This document shows, piece by piece, positions 22,391-33,696 of a DNA stretch of 64,000 nt. The position numbers were made by a program, and so were the translations under genes. Origin of the DNA: Fagopyrum homotropicum (Eukaryota > Streptophyta > Magnoliopsida > Caryophyllales > Polygonaceae); NCBI GenBank assembly GCA_033239125.1, contig BSWB01000003.1, positions 135,817,820 to 135,881,819 on the forward strand. Reading direction: 5' to 3'. The stretch's first letter is position 1. The number at the start of each line of letters is the position of its first letter. The notes below the pieces were generated by a model. The model did not search any database, had not been told where the DNA came from, and saw only the letters and a program-made list of their open reading frames with translations.

Positions 22391-24257
22391 GTGCACTAGT
22401 GAGGCACACTTTCAAAGTGTCAAAAGCTTTCTTGCAACCTTCATCCACTATGAAAGTGGCATCCTTTTTTAGTAATTCACACAATGATGCTGAGATCTTT
22501 GAGAAGTCTTTGATAAACCGCCAATAAAAACGTGCATGACTTAGGAAAGAACGTATTTCACACACATTAGTAGGGTAAGGTAAACTTTGAATAAAATCAA
22601 CTTTTGCCTTATCTACCTCTATCCCTTTTGAGGATATCACATATCCTAGCACTATGCCTTGTTCAACCATGAAATGACAGTTTTCCGAATTAAGAACTAA
22701 ATTAGTTTCTACACATTTTTCAAGAACAAGTTTTAAATGTCCTAGGCATGCATCAAAACTATTTCCATGGACGGTAAAGTCATCCATAAAAACCTTAATA
22801 AAGTTCTCTATGTATTCAGAAAAAATACTTATCATGCACCGTTGGAAGATGCCGGGAGCATTGCAAAGTCCAAATGGCATTCTGCGGTACGCAAAAGTGC
22901 CAAATGGACAAGTGAAAGTCGTTTTTTCTTGGTCTTCCGGAGCAATGGCTATTTGGAAATAGCCTGAGTATCCATCCAAAAAGCAATAGTAGGGGTGACC
23001 TGAAAGACATTCCAACATTTGATCAATAAAAGGCAATAGAAAGTGGTCTTTACGTGTTACCTTATTGAGTTTGTGGTAGTCAATGCAAACTCTCCAACCG
23101 GTTTGTGTTTTACTCGGGAGCATCTCTCCATATTGATTCTCCACCATGGTGATACCCCCCTTCTTTGGAACCACTTGGGTTGGACTAACCCACTTACTAT
23201 CCGGGATAGGGAATATCATGTCCGCTTGGAGGATCTTCAATACCTCCTTCTTGACCACTTCCATCATTGGCAGATTCAACCTTCGTTGAGGTTGTCTAGA
23301 CGGTTTTGCCTCTTCCTTAAGGAGGATTCTATGCATGCAAGTGGATGGGCTTATCCCCTTGATGTCCGCAATGGTACACCCAAGGGCAACTTTGTGCTCT
23401 TTCAATATTTTCACCAACTTTTCCTCTTGACCGGTTGTTAACTTGTTAGAGATGATTACCGGCAAGGTGTTGTTGTCTCCAAGAAATGCATACTTGAGGT
23501 GAGGTGGAAGGTCCTTCAACTCTATCTCCGGTGCATGTACTATAGAAGGAACAAGCTTCTCGCTTGGGGTTAGTAAGGTGGACCCAATGGCCAAATTGGA
23601 GATAGGTAGCCTTTTGTGCCCATCTAATTGAGGTAGGACTTCCTTCACGCTAGATGTCAATGCATAATCTGAAGTATGAATGTCAATGTCATGCTCAATT
23701 ATATTTTTCAACTCATCCATGCCAGAAATATCAAAAACATCTTGCACGAAAGGTTCAATAATATCAATGGCACATAGGGAATGATCATCAATAGGGTATT
23801 TCAATGCATCATAAATGTCAAATTGAACTACCTCCCCATCAAATTCCATGGTTAATTTGCCACTAACATAGTCGATTTTAGTCCTAGCGGTTTTTAGGAA
23901 TGGTCTCCCCAACAATATTGGTGCAGCATGTGAGTCATTTTCCATGTCCATTACAAAGAAATCAGCAGGGAAAATCAGATTATCTACCATTACTAACACA
24001 TCTTCAATAATCCCTTTCGGGTAAACATTAGATCTATCAACAAGTTGTACTACAATCCGAGTTTTAATTAGCGGCCCAAGACCAAGTGATTTATAAATGG
24101 AATAGGGAAGGACATTAATAGAAGCGCCAAGATCAAACATAGCTTTGTCAAAGCGGGTTTCTCCTATAACATAAGGGATACTTACCATGCCCGGATCGCT
24201 ATACTTCTTGGGCATTCGGCGTTGGAAAACGGAGGACACATGCTCACTCACTTGCAC
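22391..24257 (-). pseudogene. Element A protease and RT
   Basis: A minus-strand frame of about 620 codons, open from 24257 to the B junction. It encodes the Athila-type protease with FDLGASINVLPYSIYKSLGL (DLGA in place of the common DTGA/DSGA) and PILLGRPFLKTARTKID. The RT follows: WRVCIDYHKLNKVTRKDHF, then FLDGYSGYFQIAI, FAYRRMPFGLCNAP and the catalytic motif FMDD in IKVFMDDFTVHG, then LGYVISSKGIEVDKAKV. The frame runs into element B at 22391 after CLTSAL and resumes at 9182 with RNase H. Element B's perfect GTGCA duplication marks the join. The long open frame suggests A was competent not long before B inserted. Confidence 0.88.
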
Positions 24258-25040
24258 CTTTTATTTCCCTTCAAATTCTGATTCCTTTTGATGGTGCAGA
24301 GTTCTTTCAAGAACCGAGCATACTTAGGAATACTTTTCACTAATTAAAGGAGAGAAATGTTTACCTCGCATTTGGAGAAGGTCTCAAAGATATCCTTGTC
24401 CTCGATTACCCTATTCTCCTTTGGTGCCTCGGGGAAAGGGGCCGGTGGTTTCTAAGCATACAAAGATTGAAAGTCAGGCCGGATGTATGAATCCTTCACA
24501 ATAGAACCCTCTGTTGTTTTTCCGCAGGGGCGGAAGGCTGCAGGCGCAGAGGTGGCTCAGGGGCTGTCACCGCAGGGGTGGTGACATCCAATCGCAGGGG
24601 CGGCGTCTGCTTAGAGGCTGGCGCAGTTGCAGCCGCAGGGGCAGCTGTGGGGGCGGCAGGCTCGTTAGAGGGTTTGTTCTTCACTTCTGTTGCTGGTTTC
24701 TGCTGGATTTGCTTCCCACTCCTTAATGTTAGGGCACTAACATTCTCCTTGGGGTTGACCACCGTCTGGAAAGGCAAATTTCCGGAGGATCTAGCTTCGA
24801 TCCTTGTAATGGCTTCCACCATTTGCCCAACCTATTTCTCAAGGTTCTTGATGCTGGATTCTGTTGTTTGGACATGAGTAGCAAAATGCTTAGTCAAAAC
24901 CTGCAGCATATCCTCAGTGGATTGAGACTTACCTTGGCGGGGCTGCTGCTGTTGGTTTTGTTGATCCCTCCATCGAAAATTTGTTGATCACGCCAATTCG
25001 GCATGTAATTTTGCTCATATGGATCGTTCCTAGGCCTTTT
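24258..25040 (-). pseudogene. Element A gag C-terminus and gag-protease linker
   Basis: The minus strand encodes NDPYEQNYMPNWRDQQIF just after the zinc knuckle, then LPFQTVVNPKENVSALTLRSGKQ, a standard Athila gag-protease signature. Several in-frame stops interrupt it (for example near 25041, 24496 and 24450). The Pro/Ala-rich linker at 24525-24660 is built largely from copies of the GC-rich motif, giving repeated PPLRL residues. The perfect wobble-containing hairpin at 24565-24586 lies inside it. Confidence 0.75.
24565..24586 (-). repeat. GC-rich hairpin motif in the gag-protease linker of A
   Basis: Arms TGTCACCGC and GTGGTGACA flank AGGG. All nine positions pair if one G-T wobble is allowed. 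Confidence 0.8.
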
Positions 25041-26005
25041 CTATTGTTGTTGCCCATAGCCTAATGCGTTCACCTCAGCATTGTCATCTTGGACTTGAGG
25101 GCACATGTCCGTTGTATGGTATGGGTCGGCACAAACTCCGCATGCCTTAAGTTGTTGTGGAGTTCCCATCAAGGTCAATCTTTTCACCATCTCCTTCAGC
25201 TCAGCAAGTTCAGTGGAGATCTCATTCTTCCCAGGATTGAGAGCATGAACTCCTCTTTTCGAAGAGGTCCTTCCGAAGTTCCGAGTTCCTTTAGCTAGTT
25301 CCTGCATTTTCTCCAAAGCAAGGTCAGGAGTAGTGTTCAGAATATGACCTCCACAAGCAGCATCGACGATCCTCCTCTCATTATCAAGCAAGCCATTGTA
25401 CAAGTACAAGACTAGGTCTTGGGTAGAATACCCATGGAAAGGACAACTGGACCGGAGGAGTGCAAAACGTTCGAAATACTCATAGAAAGTTTCATCCGCC
25501 TCTTGTTTGATGTTACTTATAGCTTTCTTCAAGCTATTGGCCTTCTTGGCTGGAAAGTAGTTCTCCAAAAACGCCTTATGGAGATTCTCCCACGTGTCGA
25601 TGCTTCCGGACGGAAAATGGTAGTACTAATCATCCGCCCCATCCTTGAGCGTGAAACCGAACGCCCTCATCTTAATTTGCTCTTCAGTAATGTTGGCCGG
25701 TTTCATGCTCATACACACGGTATGAAACTTTCCAAGGTGCTTGATGGGGTCTTCACCACTTAACCCATGAAATGATGTGAGCAAGTGGATCATCCCCGAC
25801 CTGAGCTCGAAATTGACACCTCCCCTATTGCCGGTATAGTAACCGCAAGAGGGTGTTGAGACAAGTCCGGCTGCGTGAGTTGATGGAGTGTTCGGTTAGC
25901 CATTTCTTCACGGAGTCTCTGTTGTCTACGTTGCCGGATGTGCGTTCTCTCAATTTCTGGATCAAAAGGAACAAACCCAGAGTTAGTAGCACGCGTTTGA
26001 ACCAT
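25041..26005 (-). pseudogene. Element A gag with CCHC knuckle
   Basis: The minus-strand gag begins at about 26005 with MVQTRATNSGFVPFDPEIER, the typical Athila gag start, about 75 bases after the LTR and primer site. The central domain at 25041-25568 has NYFPAKKANSLKKAISNIKQ, ETFYEYFERFALLRSSCPFHG and LVLYLYNGLLDNERRIVDAACGG. The knuckle CGVCADPYHTTDMC fits C-x2-C-x4-H-x4-C. A stop near 25625 and frame changes between 25568 and 25790 break it. B and F lack such a knuckle. Confidence 0.8.
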
Positions 26006-26060
26006 AAAAATGGCCCAAACCAATAATCAATAATCAAAAGAAATAAAAACACAACTAAAC

Positions 26061-26078
26061 TTCCCTACAACGGCGCCA
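26061..26078 (-). other. Element A primer binding site (tRNA-Asp type)
   Basis: On the minus strand TGGCGCCGTTGTAGGGAA follows the 5' LTR after a few bases. It matches the tRNA-Asp complement TGGCGCCGTTGCCGGGGA with a few changes. Confidence 0.78.
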
Positions 26079-26906
26079 AATTTGACAAACGCTAAAACCT
26101 AGGTCGTTGTATTTTAGCTTAGGTCAAAGTAGAAGTCCTAACGTTACACTAACAAGTTATTGTATAGCGTAAGTAAGGGTCGAACCCAAGAGAGTTAAGT
26201 TGATGTTTCGATTAGATTCAATTATTGATAATGTAACCAAGTAGGGGGGAGGGGTTGGATTGAAATGTAACAAAACAAAAGCATAAGAAAACAAATAAAG
26301 AGGTGAATAGATTTATGAGAAATGGACTACACTAGGTTGAATCTTAGCATGCAATGCTACTTTGGTTGGTTCCTTTTATAAGTATTTTAGCAATGTTCTC
26401 GTGTTGATCATATATATGTATTGAGCCAACCGACATCAACACAACTTAACAAATTAATGTTCCGTAAACCTACAAGAACAAGATACAAGTTAGCTTTCAA
26501 ACAAAGACAAAGAGATATAAAGAGAAGAATAAAATCATTAAACTTTTCTTTATATTTGTATTCTTTTTCCTTTAAGTAATCACAACCAGCTTTTACCTAA
26601 AGGTTTTCTACTAGATTAAAGAACCGAACCCGGAATCTAATAATCCTAGTTTCTTTGCATGCAATTAAACACTAAGGTGATCAAGCTAAGTGGTAAGAAA
26701 CATGCAATTTGATAAGTAAAGCACAAGGAGTACAAAACATATACTGAATAATACTTATATTAAAAAGGACTTATAACCAAAGCAGCAATACAAATTCAAA
26801 ACAACTCAATGTAGCAAGGTATTTAGAAGCTCATTACACAAAGGAAGCAAGGGAAACAAGAGAATAATATGGGAAATGGTGGATGATTCTAGCAATCAGC
26901 CATGGA

Positions 26907-26916
26907 CCTATTTATA
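26907..26916 (-). promoter_or_regulatory. Element A LTR TATA box
   Basis: TATAAATAGG on the minus strand inside the 5' LTR; it is also present in the 3' LTR at 3832-3841. It is the likely start region for the element transcript. Confidence 0.6.
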
Positions 26917-27191
26917 CTAGAATTGGCACTAAATGGGAGTAAATGGCCGGCCTAAACAGCCACCTTTAATGCCATAAAGGCGGTGCAAACAGCCGGAGTA
27001 AAGTCTCTGACGCTAAACCGTAGGGGCGGGCTTCAGGGTCGCAGGGGCAGTTTAGGCGAAAACGCTTGGAGTTCTTCATGGTCGCAGGGGTGGCCTAGCA
27101 ATTCCGCAGGGGCGGATCTTTAATGTTCTTCAAATGTCTGACTCTTCATCTTTTTGTTGCTTCTGATGTCGAGCCGAAGGAGCGGCCCAAT

Positions 27192-27211
27192 GTCACCGCA
27201 GGGGCGGTGAC
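27192..27211 (-). repeat. GC-rich hairpin motif in A 5' LTR
   Basis: Arms GTCACCGC and GCGGTGAC flank AGGG, a perfect eight-base-pair stem. Confidence 0.85.
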
Positions 27212-27605
27212 GCTGGCTCTTCGGCTTCACAGCTCGGCAGGTTGGTCCGCAGACAGAGGCGCAGGGGCACCGGCTTCGCTTCTTCAAGGTAAGTCACCGC
27301 ATGGGCGCCCAGGAATGGCGCAGTGGTGGTGACAGTCTTTGTTTCGGATGCTGGCGAAGGTGCAGGCTGCATTCCGGAGTGTAGTGTCACCCGCAGGGGC
27401 GGTGACACTGCACCGCGGGGGAGGTGTGGAACCAGAAGCTTGTCTTCGTGAATGGTCTTCAACTCCCAAGTGCTTCTAACTTCTCTTTTAACTTCTTTTA
27501 GACTTCTTCTGGATTGAGAAGTCAATAGCATAAACCGACTCTAATACAATAAAAAGACTCTAAAAACTAACCTAAATGATAGTGATTCCATCACCTATCA
27601 ACTAT

Positions 27606-28720
27606 CAAGATATGACTTGAGGCTAGAAATTTCTTCAGTGTCAGAACCAATGAGTAGAAGATCATCGATGTAGATAGCAATGATAGTAATAAGGGAGGAA
27701 CGATGCTTAGTGAACACTGAGTAATCATTCTTAGGTTGAACAAACCCTTGAACAACAAGAGCTTGAGTAAGTCGAGTAAACCATTGTCTGGATGCTTGCT
27801 TAAGGCCATATAATGATTTTTCCAGCTTGCAAAATATAGAAGAAGGGGTGTGAATACCATGAGGGACTTTCATATAAACATCCTCATGAAGCTCTCCATT
27901 CAAGAAGGCATTATTTACATGAAGTTGGTGTAAGGTTCAAGATTTGGTTGCAGCAATAGCAACAATGCTTCGAATGGTGGTCATCTTTACAAATGGGGAA
28001 AAGGTTTCATGATAGTCGATGCCCTCTTTTTGTGTAAAACCTTTGGCCACAAGTCGAGCCTTGTACCTCTCAAGACTCCCATCAGCTTTGAGCTTAACCT
28101 TGAACACCCATTTCCAACCAATAGCTTTCTTGTTGGAAGGTAAAGGTATTAAATCCCATGTATGGTTAAGTTGTAAGGCTTGAAACTCTTTCTGCATAGC
28201 TTCAAACCAATGAGGATCTTTAGAAGCCTCAATATGTGTGGTTGGCTCAATATAAGAGGATAAGGAAGAAACAAAGGCATAATGAGAGGAAGGTAAGGAA
28301 GATGAAAGAAACAAACCTGTTGAAGGTATAGTGCTCAAGCCATATGTGCAAACAAAGTCTTTGAGGTAAGGAGGAGTATGAGTTATGCGTGTGGATTGCC
28401 TTGGTGGAGCAGGAGATATACTGAGAGAGTCATGAAATGAATGAGAGGGAGGTACACTGCAATATATGAGGGAGGAGGTGAAGTAGAGGAAATAGGACAG
28501 CTGGAAGGTATAAGAGAATCAATAGGAGAATGTGAGAGAGGTGATGAGGGTAAATTGTAAGGAGATAACTGCTCAATATTGGGATTAGGCAGAATAATAG
28601 AAGAATCAAAGGAGGGAGATGAAGAATGAATTGGAAGGTTGATAGTAGAGTTTGAGATATGTTTGAAGGGAAATATTGTTTCATGGAAAACAATATCTCG
28701 AGAGTATATGATGTTGTTGG
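27606..28720 (-). pseudogene. copia pol, RT N-terminal part and integrase tail
   Basis: The minus-strand frame at 27937-28338 encodes the start of copia RT, including WKWVFKVKLKADGSLERYKARLVAKGFTQ and DYHETFSPFVKM. The frame at 27598-27903 continues with the FLNGELHEDVYMKVP block, the SLYGLKQASRQW block and the catalytic YIDD in AIYIDDLLLIGSD. A stop near 27934 separates the two. Upstream, 28430-28720 is the variable Ser/Pro-rich spacer after integrase (VFHETIFPF at about 28670-28700), which joins the integrase tail at 37091 across solo LTR H. The two DNA ends bear the target duplications of A (27601-27605) and H (28716-28720). Confidence 0.88.
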
Positions 28721-28896
28721 TGTTACGCTAAGAACGTGTGTACGCAATAAGCTTTAAATTTATACTCTTTATATTTCTCCTAACTCCTAGCGAACCCGCA
28801 GTGTACGGGACGTTTTGTAGTAGGGATAGTATTCCGAGGTCGAACACAAAGACTGAGGTGAGATTGACTCGATTAGTGATTAAGTTTAGTGAAGAT

Positions 28897-30657
28897 TGAT
28901 AACACGATTTATGACCTAGATTTAGACACCCATTTAGATAGATTTTCCGCTCATTCATGCATGGTTTAGCATTAGTTCACGGCGTTTGCACTCAAATCAC
29001 GTATTTTGTCGAGATAGACGTCTACTCGGACTTTTGCTTGCTTTGTAGGTATTTTGGGAGATTTAAGAGCCAAATCGATACATCCGAGGATCATTCCTCG
29101 AGATGACACACTTCCGGACTCATTGGAATGCAAGCTAAGGGTTAAGGAGGACTCATGGAACCTTACCAACACAAGCCATGTACCAAATCATGACTTAACG
29201 AGCCTAGAAGCAACCTCTGGAACAAACCACGGTCTGGACCAAGACCACGGCCGTGGACTTGCCCGTGATTCTTGCCAGGACCACATCGACAGCTGGCCAC
29301 GATCTCTTCCATTGCTCTTGCATCCTAGTGGGTATTTAAAGGATTTTGCAGGCTGTAATTGGGGATCCTTCTCCTCTCTTTTGACCTATCTTCTTCCCCA
29401 AACACTTCTCCATTGTTGCCTCTCTTCCAAGCACCCATTAGGGATGTTCTTGGAAGAGATTAGTGTAGATTCTCGTTTTAGAGTGAGATTAGAGTGGATT
29501 CGAGTGAAGCTTCCATTGTTGTCAAGTTGGATTAGCTCTTGGAGCCTTGTAAGAATTTGGTAATTTCTATTCCATGCTTTTAATGACTTTTCTTTGGATT
29601 GTTCTTCATTATTTGACCATGACTTGCAAGCATGCTTTATTTGTGGAGATTGATCTTGAGATGAATGTTGTTGGCTAGATAGATTGCAATTCTAGGGTAA
29701 GGAAAGAAAGGTTATGGCTAGGACTATGATAGAGTGAACTTAGTTTGCCTTTGGATGACTTGATTTCTTGGACGAAGTCTCTGTTGAAGTCCACGGGTTG
29801 TTCATGCCATTCCACGGCCATGGAAGTGGTAGAACAAACCGTGATGTACATGGTTCAATGGATCTAAGTTCTAGATTGTTATAATGTTGAAATCCTAGTG
29901 TTTGTTGAGCTAATTCTATCCTAGGGTGACCTAGTGTTAGCAACTAAGTGTTTAGAAGAGACTTACCCGGTGATCCTTACTCTTAGATTCAAAAGATGAC
30001 AAACCCTAGGTAGTGGTGAGCCTCGCAAGCCGCCATTGGATTAAGTGTGCTAGGATAGTTGTTTAGGACTTCCCTTTCCGAGACTTACCCGGTAAGGATA
30101 GGTTAGACCCCTAGGTAACAATCCGGTTTGTGTAGAATTCCTATCCTTAGGTTCTTAGAGACTTACCCACTGATGAGACCTTAGGAATGGACTAGTGGAC
30201 CATGAGACCTACCCGGTAATTGATCCCAATCTAGAAACGCTAAATCCCAACATATCATAGTTAACCCGAGGAATGAAATAGATAGCTTGAGTCTATGCCA
30301 TAACTGGGAATTCCAAACTCTAGAATCCGCTTTGTTACTTCCGTTCTCCTATCTTTTGTGTTAGTGCGTGTTTGTGTTGCTTGATTTTGTTCACGTACTT
30401 GTGATCTTTGTTTGATCACCCAAAACCCTCCAAAAACATTGTGTTTTCCATTTTCTTTATTCCTCATCTTATCTTAGTCTAGATTCACACTAACTTTGAT
30501 CATCGAATGACTTAGTTTCACCTCAGTCCTTGTGTTCGACCTCGGAATACTTTCCTTTCTACAAAACGACCCGTACACTGCGGGTTTCGCTAGGTAGTTT
30601 AGGATTTAGTTCGAGTTTATAAATGTAAAGCTTTTTATGCTATTTTCTAGCGTAACA
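28897..30657 (+). repeat. Element C 5' LTR
   Basis: 1761 bases. It has a TATTTAAAGG promoter-like site at 29333-29342, palindromes near 29232-29262 and 29795-29845, four GAGACTTACCCGGT-like repeats between 29958 and 30217, and the U5 hairpin with arms CCCG and CGGG around TACACTG near 30571. Confidence 0.94.
29958..30217 (+). repeat. Four GAGACTTACCCGGT repeats, C 5' LTR
   Basis: Copies at 29958-29971, 30080-30093, 30158-30171 (CCACT variant) and 30204-30217. The same motif occurs four times per LTR in element F and three times in H, in the same sense orientation. It lies downstream of the TATA-like site, so it is probably transcribed. Confidence 0.8.
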
Positions 30658-30663
30658 AGTTTT

Positions 30664-30681
30664 TGGCGCCGTTGTCGGGGA
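30664..30681 (+). other. Element C primer binding site (tRNA-Asp)
   Basis: TGGCGCCGTTGTCGGGGA, one base different from element B's site. Confidence 0.88.
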
Positions 30682-30774
30682 CTAGGTTAAGATTAAGTCA
30701 TTTGTTTTTGGTTGTTTTTAGTGTTTATCTTTCTTGTTACTTTTGATCTTGTGTGTTTTTGTCTTTGCCTTTTC

Positions 30775-31965
30775 ATGTTTGCCATGGACGGATTGTACCT
30801 CCAAGACGACCTTGACAACATGGAGTATGAGGAGTGGATGAAAGGCCATGATCTAGGACCTCTCCATGATGAGTTTGAGTATTGGGAGGAGTTTAATGCA
30901 TATCATGAGTCCCATGATCAAGCTCACATGATTACATTACCTCATGAGGAACCTCACCATCAACTTCATGAAGATCGATTGGAATCAATGCTAGAGAAAA
31001 TGTTGAGGAAGATGGATGATCTAGAAAGCAACCTTACTTCCATTTCTAGTTCCCCCATGGAGCTTGAAGCGGAAGTATGTCATCAAGAGGAGGTTCACTA
31101 TGAGGAGATCCAAGAATTGCCCGATTCAACCATAACCAATAGAAGCCTTGAGGAAGAGTTGAATGAAGCTCGGGAGCAATTGAGGCTAAGGGATTTGGCC
31201 CTGAAGGAAGAAAGGAGATTGAATACCGAGAGAGAAGAACAAATGAGGAGGGAGATCGAGGAGATTAGGAATGCTCTTATGCTAGGAGATCCTACCATTC
31301 TTCAAGGTTCACCTCCACCTCCTTCACCTCTAGAGGAGTGCAATGAAGTATTCTCATCCCCGGACATCCTTGCCATCAACCCCGGAACCATACATGAAGA
31401 GCTCACTTGGAACGGATGCAACACAGAGAACCACGGCCGTGGAGGGCAAACCACGCCCGTGGAAGACTACAGAGAGAACCACGGCCGTGGAAGACAAATC
31501 ATGACCGTGGAAGGCCCTGTCATAGTCCATCCTAAGCCAATCTCGGCTCCCTCCGACCCTTTCTTGCTTGCTCGGAGTACACACGAAGATTGGAGCCCCT
31601 TTCCTAAGGATTCTCCATTATTGAATGATGGAGGCAAGCATGATGGATCCATGATGGTTATGAAGTACTTCAATGAAGGATTCTTCCCGATAATCGGCAT
31701 TCCTCGGATCATAGAGGATGAGGATGACAAGCGCTTCACCGGTATAACCGCGGAGTACAAATTGCCTAAGTATGGGGTGACACCTATGGTTGCAACTCTA
31801 TACTATCATCAAGGAAGCGGTGATGAAGGAGTCTACCACTCACCGGTGAAGAGAGAACTTAAAGCTTATTTGGGCATCAAGTGGCCCTTGCTTGTCATCA
31901 TGGATTCCGGGAAAAGATGGTTGCTTGGACTCCTCAAGCAAACCATGGTATTCGAGGTGGATTAA
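30775..31965 (+). CDS. Element C ORF: coiled coil plus relic integrase core
   Basis: An uninterrupted frame; start ATG 30775 (MFAMDG) or 30784 (MDGLY), 396 or 393 residues. Residues 1-90 are acidic and His-rich; about 125-185 is a strong coiled coil (SLEEELNEAREQLRLRDL and onward). A Pro-rich linker follows, then four palindrome copies encode HGRGG, TPVED, HGRGR and MTVEG (31425-31515). From about residue 297 the sequence follows the integrase core of G: YFNEGFFPIIGIPRII against [16 protein letters not shown], and KYGVTPMVATLYYHQGSG against [18 protein letters not shown]. The catalytic Glu block is not conserved and the second Asp region is altered (IIEDEDDKRF for IISDGGKHF), so catalysis is unlikely. 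The stop lies 16 bases before the double hairpin, just as pol does in G. It could be a trans-mobilisation or targeting protein, or a fossil kept open by youth. Confidence 0.7.
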   Translation: MFAMDGLYLQDDLDNMEYEEWMKGHDLGPLHDEFEYWEEFNAYHESHDQAHMITLPHEEPHHQLHEDRLESMLEKMLRKMDDLESNLTSISSSPMELEAEVCHQEEVHYEEIQELPDSTITNRSLEEELNEAREQLRLRDLALKEERRLNTEREEQMRREIEEIRNALMLGDPTILQGSPPPPSPLEECNEVFSSPDILAINPGTIHEELTWNGCNTENHGRGGQTTPVEDYRENHGRGRQIMTVEGPVIVHPKPISAPSDPFLLARSTHEDWSPFPKDSPLLNDGGKHDGSMMVMKYFNEGFFPIIGIPRIIEDEDDKRFTGITAEYKLPKYGVTPMVATLYYHQGSGDEGVYHSPVKRELKAYLGIKWPLLVIMDSGKRWLLGLLKQTMVFEVD

Positions 31966-31981
31966 CATATCCACGGAGTTT

Positions 31982-32027
31982 GGTCAAGCTAATGACCTAA
32001 AAGAAGCGCTTGGTGGGAGGCAACCCA
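31982..32027 (+). other. Conserved double hairpin, element C
   Basis: GGTC and GACC around AAGCTAAT (31982-31997), then TGGG and CCCA around AGGCAA (32014-32027). Confidence 0.78.
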
Positions 32028-33657
32028 TTGGTACAACTCCTTCCCTTTTTTTTCTTTTGCCTTTGTTTTTGCTTTTGTATGATTTTGTGTTTTGTGTTTG
32101 TGGTAGATTTTAGGTAATGAGGAAGCCTTGCAAGGCGAGTTGATGACGATGATTCCGTTTTCAAACATGGGTGGAGCGGACGTGAGGCTTGGACGGCTTG
32201 AGGTGTCTTGTTAGATGGAAGAGCTCCCATCTCACATATACCTTGGCGCGGGTCTCGACGTCGGAATGATTATGAAGAGCTCTCTACCATGCTTGATCGA
32301 TCATCCATCACCACCACTCCACACGAGTTCATCCCAAATACCGAAGCAAACCATTTTACATTGTGAGAACCTTCTTTCACTCTCTTTACTTGAATACCAC
32401 ATTGGGGACAATGTGTTTCTAAGTATGTGGACAATGTGTTTCTAAGTATGGGGTGGGGTTTGCATGATCCTTTGCATGATGAGCATCTAGGGTAGTTTAA
32501 TATTTTCACATGTCTTGCATTGTACATACATATTCCGAAAATTCCAAAAAAAAATCAGAAAATTTAAAATTTTTGTGCTTTCTAGGCTTGGATATGACCC
32601 TAATGATGAATTTTGTCTTGTGGATTGGCTATGGATGGCCTTGTGTGTTTAATTGATGATGCATATGTGGACTTGAAATACTTATCTTGAATTCCATGAA
32701 TGACTTGTGATTATGATGCTTGCCTTGATTTAATTGAGGATTGAAAGTCGAAATTGCATGCTAGTTCTTGCAAATCAATTAGGAGTGATTTAGGCAATTC
32801 ATCTTCCTCTACTTCTCATCTTGATCATGTTGCTTGAGCACCTCAATTGAGATAAATTTGACCTCTTTTGACCCATCCGGGAATAGGAGCATGTTAGTGT
32901 ATTGATGTGTGTGAAAAGCAAGTGTGGGGTGAAGTTGTTGATGAAAAGAATGTCATGAATGAAGTGCTGAAATTGTTGTGAAAGTGTAGCCAAAAATATA
33001 GGTTTGGGGACATTGTTTTAAATGACAAGTAACTCGGTACACTTCACATAATCGGGTGTTGGTGCCTTGCCAAAGTCAAATAAATCAATAGTCCTAACGA
33101 GCTTTGGTATGTGTGTCCGGTGTGGATGCACCTCGAAAACTAAGAAAAAGCCCGAGGACGGCTAATCACCAAGGTTTCGGATTTTGTACACCAATGCCAT
33201 TGTCTCAAAAATAAGCGAAAGAAAAAGAAAAGAAAGAAAAGAAAATGAAGAAAAATATACACTTGAGGGAAGTTGATAAGAAATGTGAAGTTGTGGTTGT
33301 TTAGTTCCTTTCCCGGATTAGCATCACATAGCCTAGAAAATTCCCACATAATCACAACGTTTCTTGGCCTTCTATTTTACAAGTCCTTTTGACCTACTTG
33401 CATGTGTGTAAGACTAAGTGATTTAGATTGGATATACTCATGATCATCTTGACTTCTTCATCTTTACATTTCATTGCATGCTATCAAGTTAGTGTAATTG
33501 TCTTTCCATGCTTTCATTTATTTGATACATAATTGCTTGTCCATTGCCATGAAACATGACTATGAAGGTGATCCAATATTAGAAGCACAACTCCAAAAAG
33601 ATTTGCCATCTTTCTGCATGCATAAATCATGTCATCCTTTAGTCTATAGTTGAGCAA
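32028..33657 (+). other. Element C 3' UTR
   Basis: Non-coding and homologous to 62048-63640 of G. A 23-base tandem duplication at 32406-32451 doubles the internal signature GGACAATGTG...AAGTATG before GGGGTGGGG. Conserved blocks shared with B, F and G run from 32998 to about 33200. No gene is seen. Confidence 0.72.
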
Positions 33658-33696
33658 TTTGCTCGGGGACGAGCAAACCTTAAGTATGGGGTATTT
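33658..33696 (+). other. Element C pre-PPT hairpin and polypurine tract
   Basis: Arms TTTGCTCG and CGAGCAAA around GGGA (33658-33677), a perfect eight-base-pair stem. Then TTAAGTATGGGGTATTT leads to the LTR. Confidence 0.85.

Larger units (their letters stand above)
3002..27600 (-). mobile_element. Element A: Athila-type Ty3/gypsy retrotransposon
   Basis: Element A is on the minus strand, about 11.4 kb once B is discounted. The LTRs are 3002-4527 (3') and 26083-27600 (5'). The target duplication is GCTAT (2997-3001) against ACTAT (27601-27605), one base different. It lies inside the copia RT frame, which reads correctly through the site without A. Order on the minus strand: tRNA-Asp-type primer site, gag with a CCHC knuckle, protease, RT, RNase H, integrase, third ORF, 3' UTR, hairpin, polypurine tract, LTR. 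RT and RNase H are separated by element B. Stops are found in gag, in pol and in the third ORF. GC-rich hairpins with core CCGCCCCTGCGG (sense) occur in its LTRs, its gag-protease linker, its RNase H-integrase linker and its pol/third-ORF spacer. Confidence 0.93.
26083..27600 (-). repeat. Element A 5' LTR
   Basis: It runs from TGACAAACGC to CACCTATCA on the plus strand and pairs with 3002-4527. GC-rich motif copies cover about 27015-27425. Confidence 0.92.
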
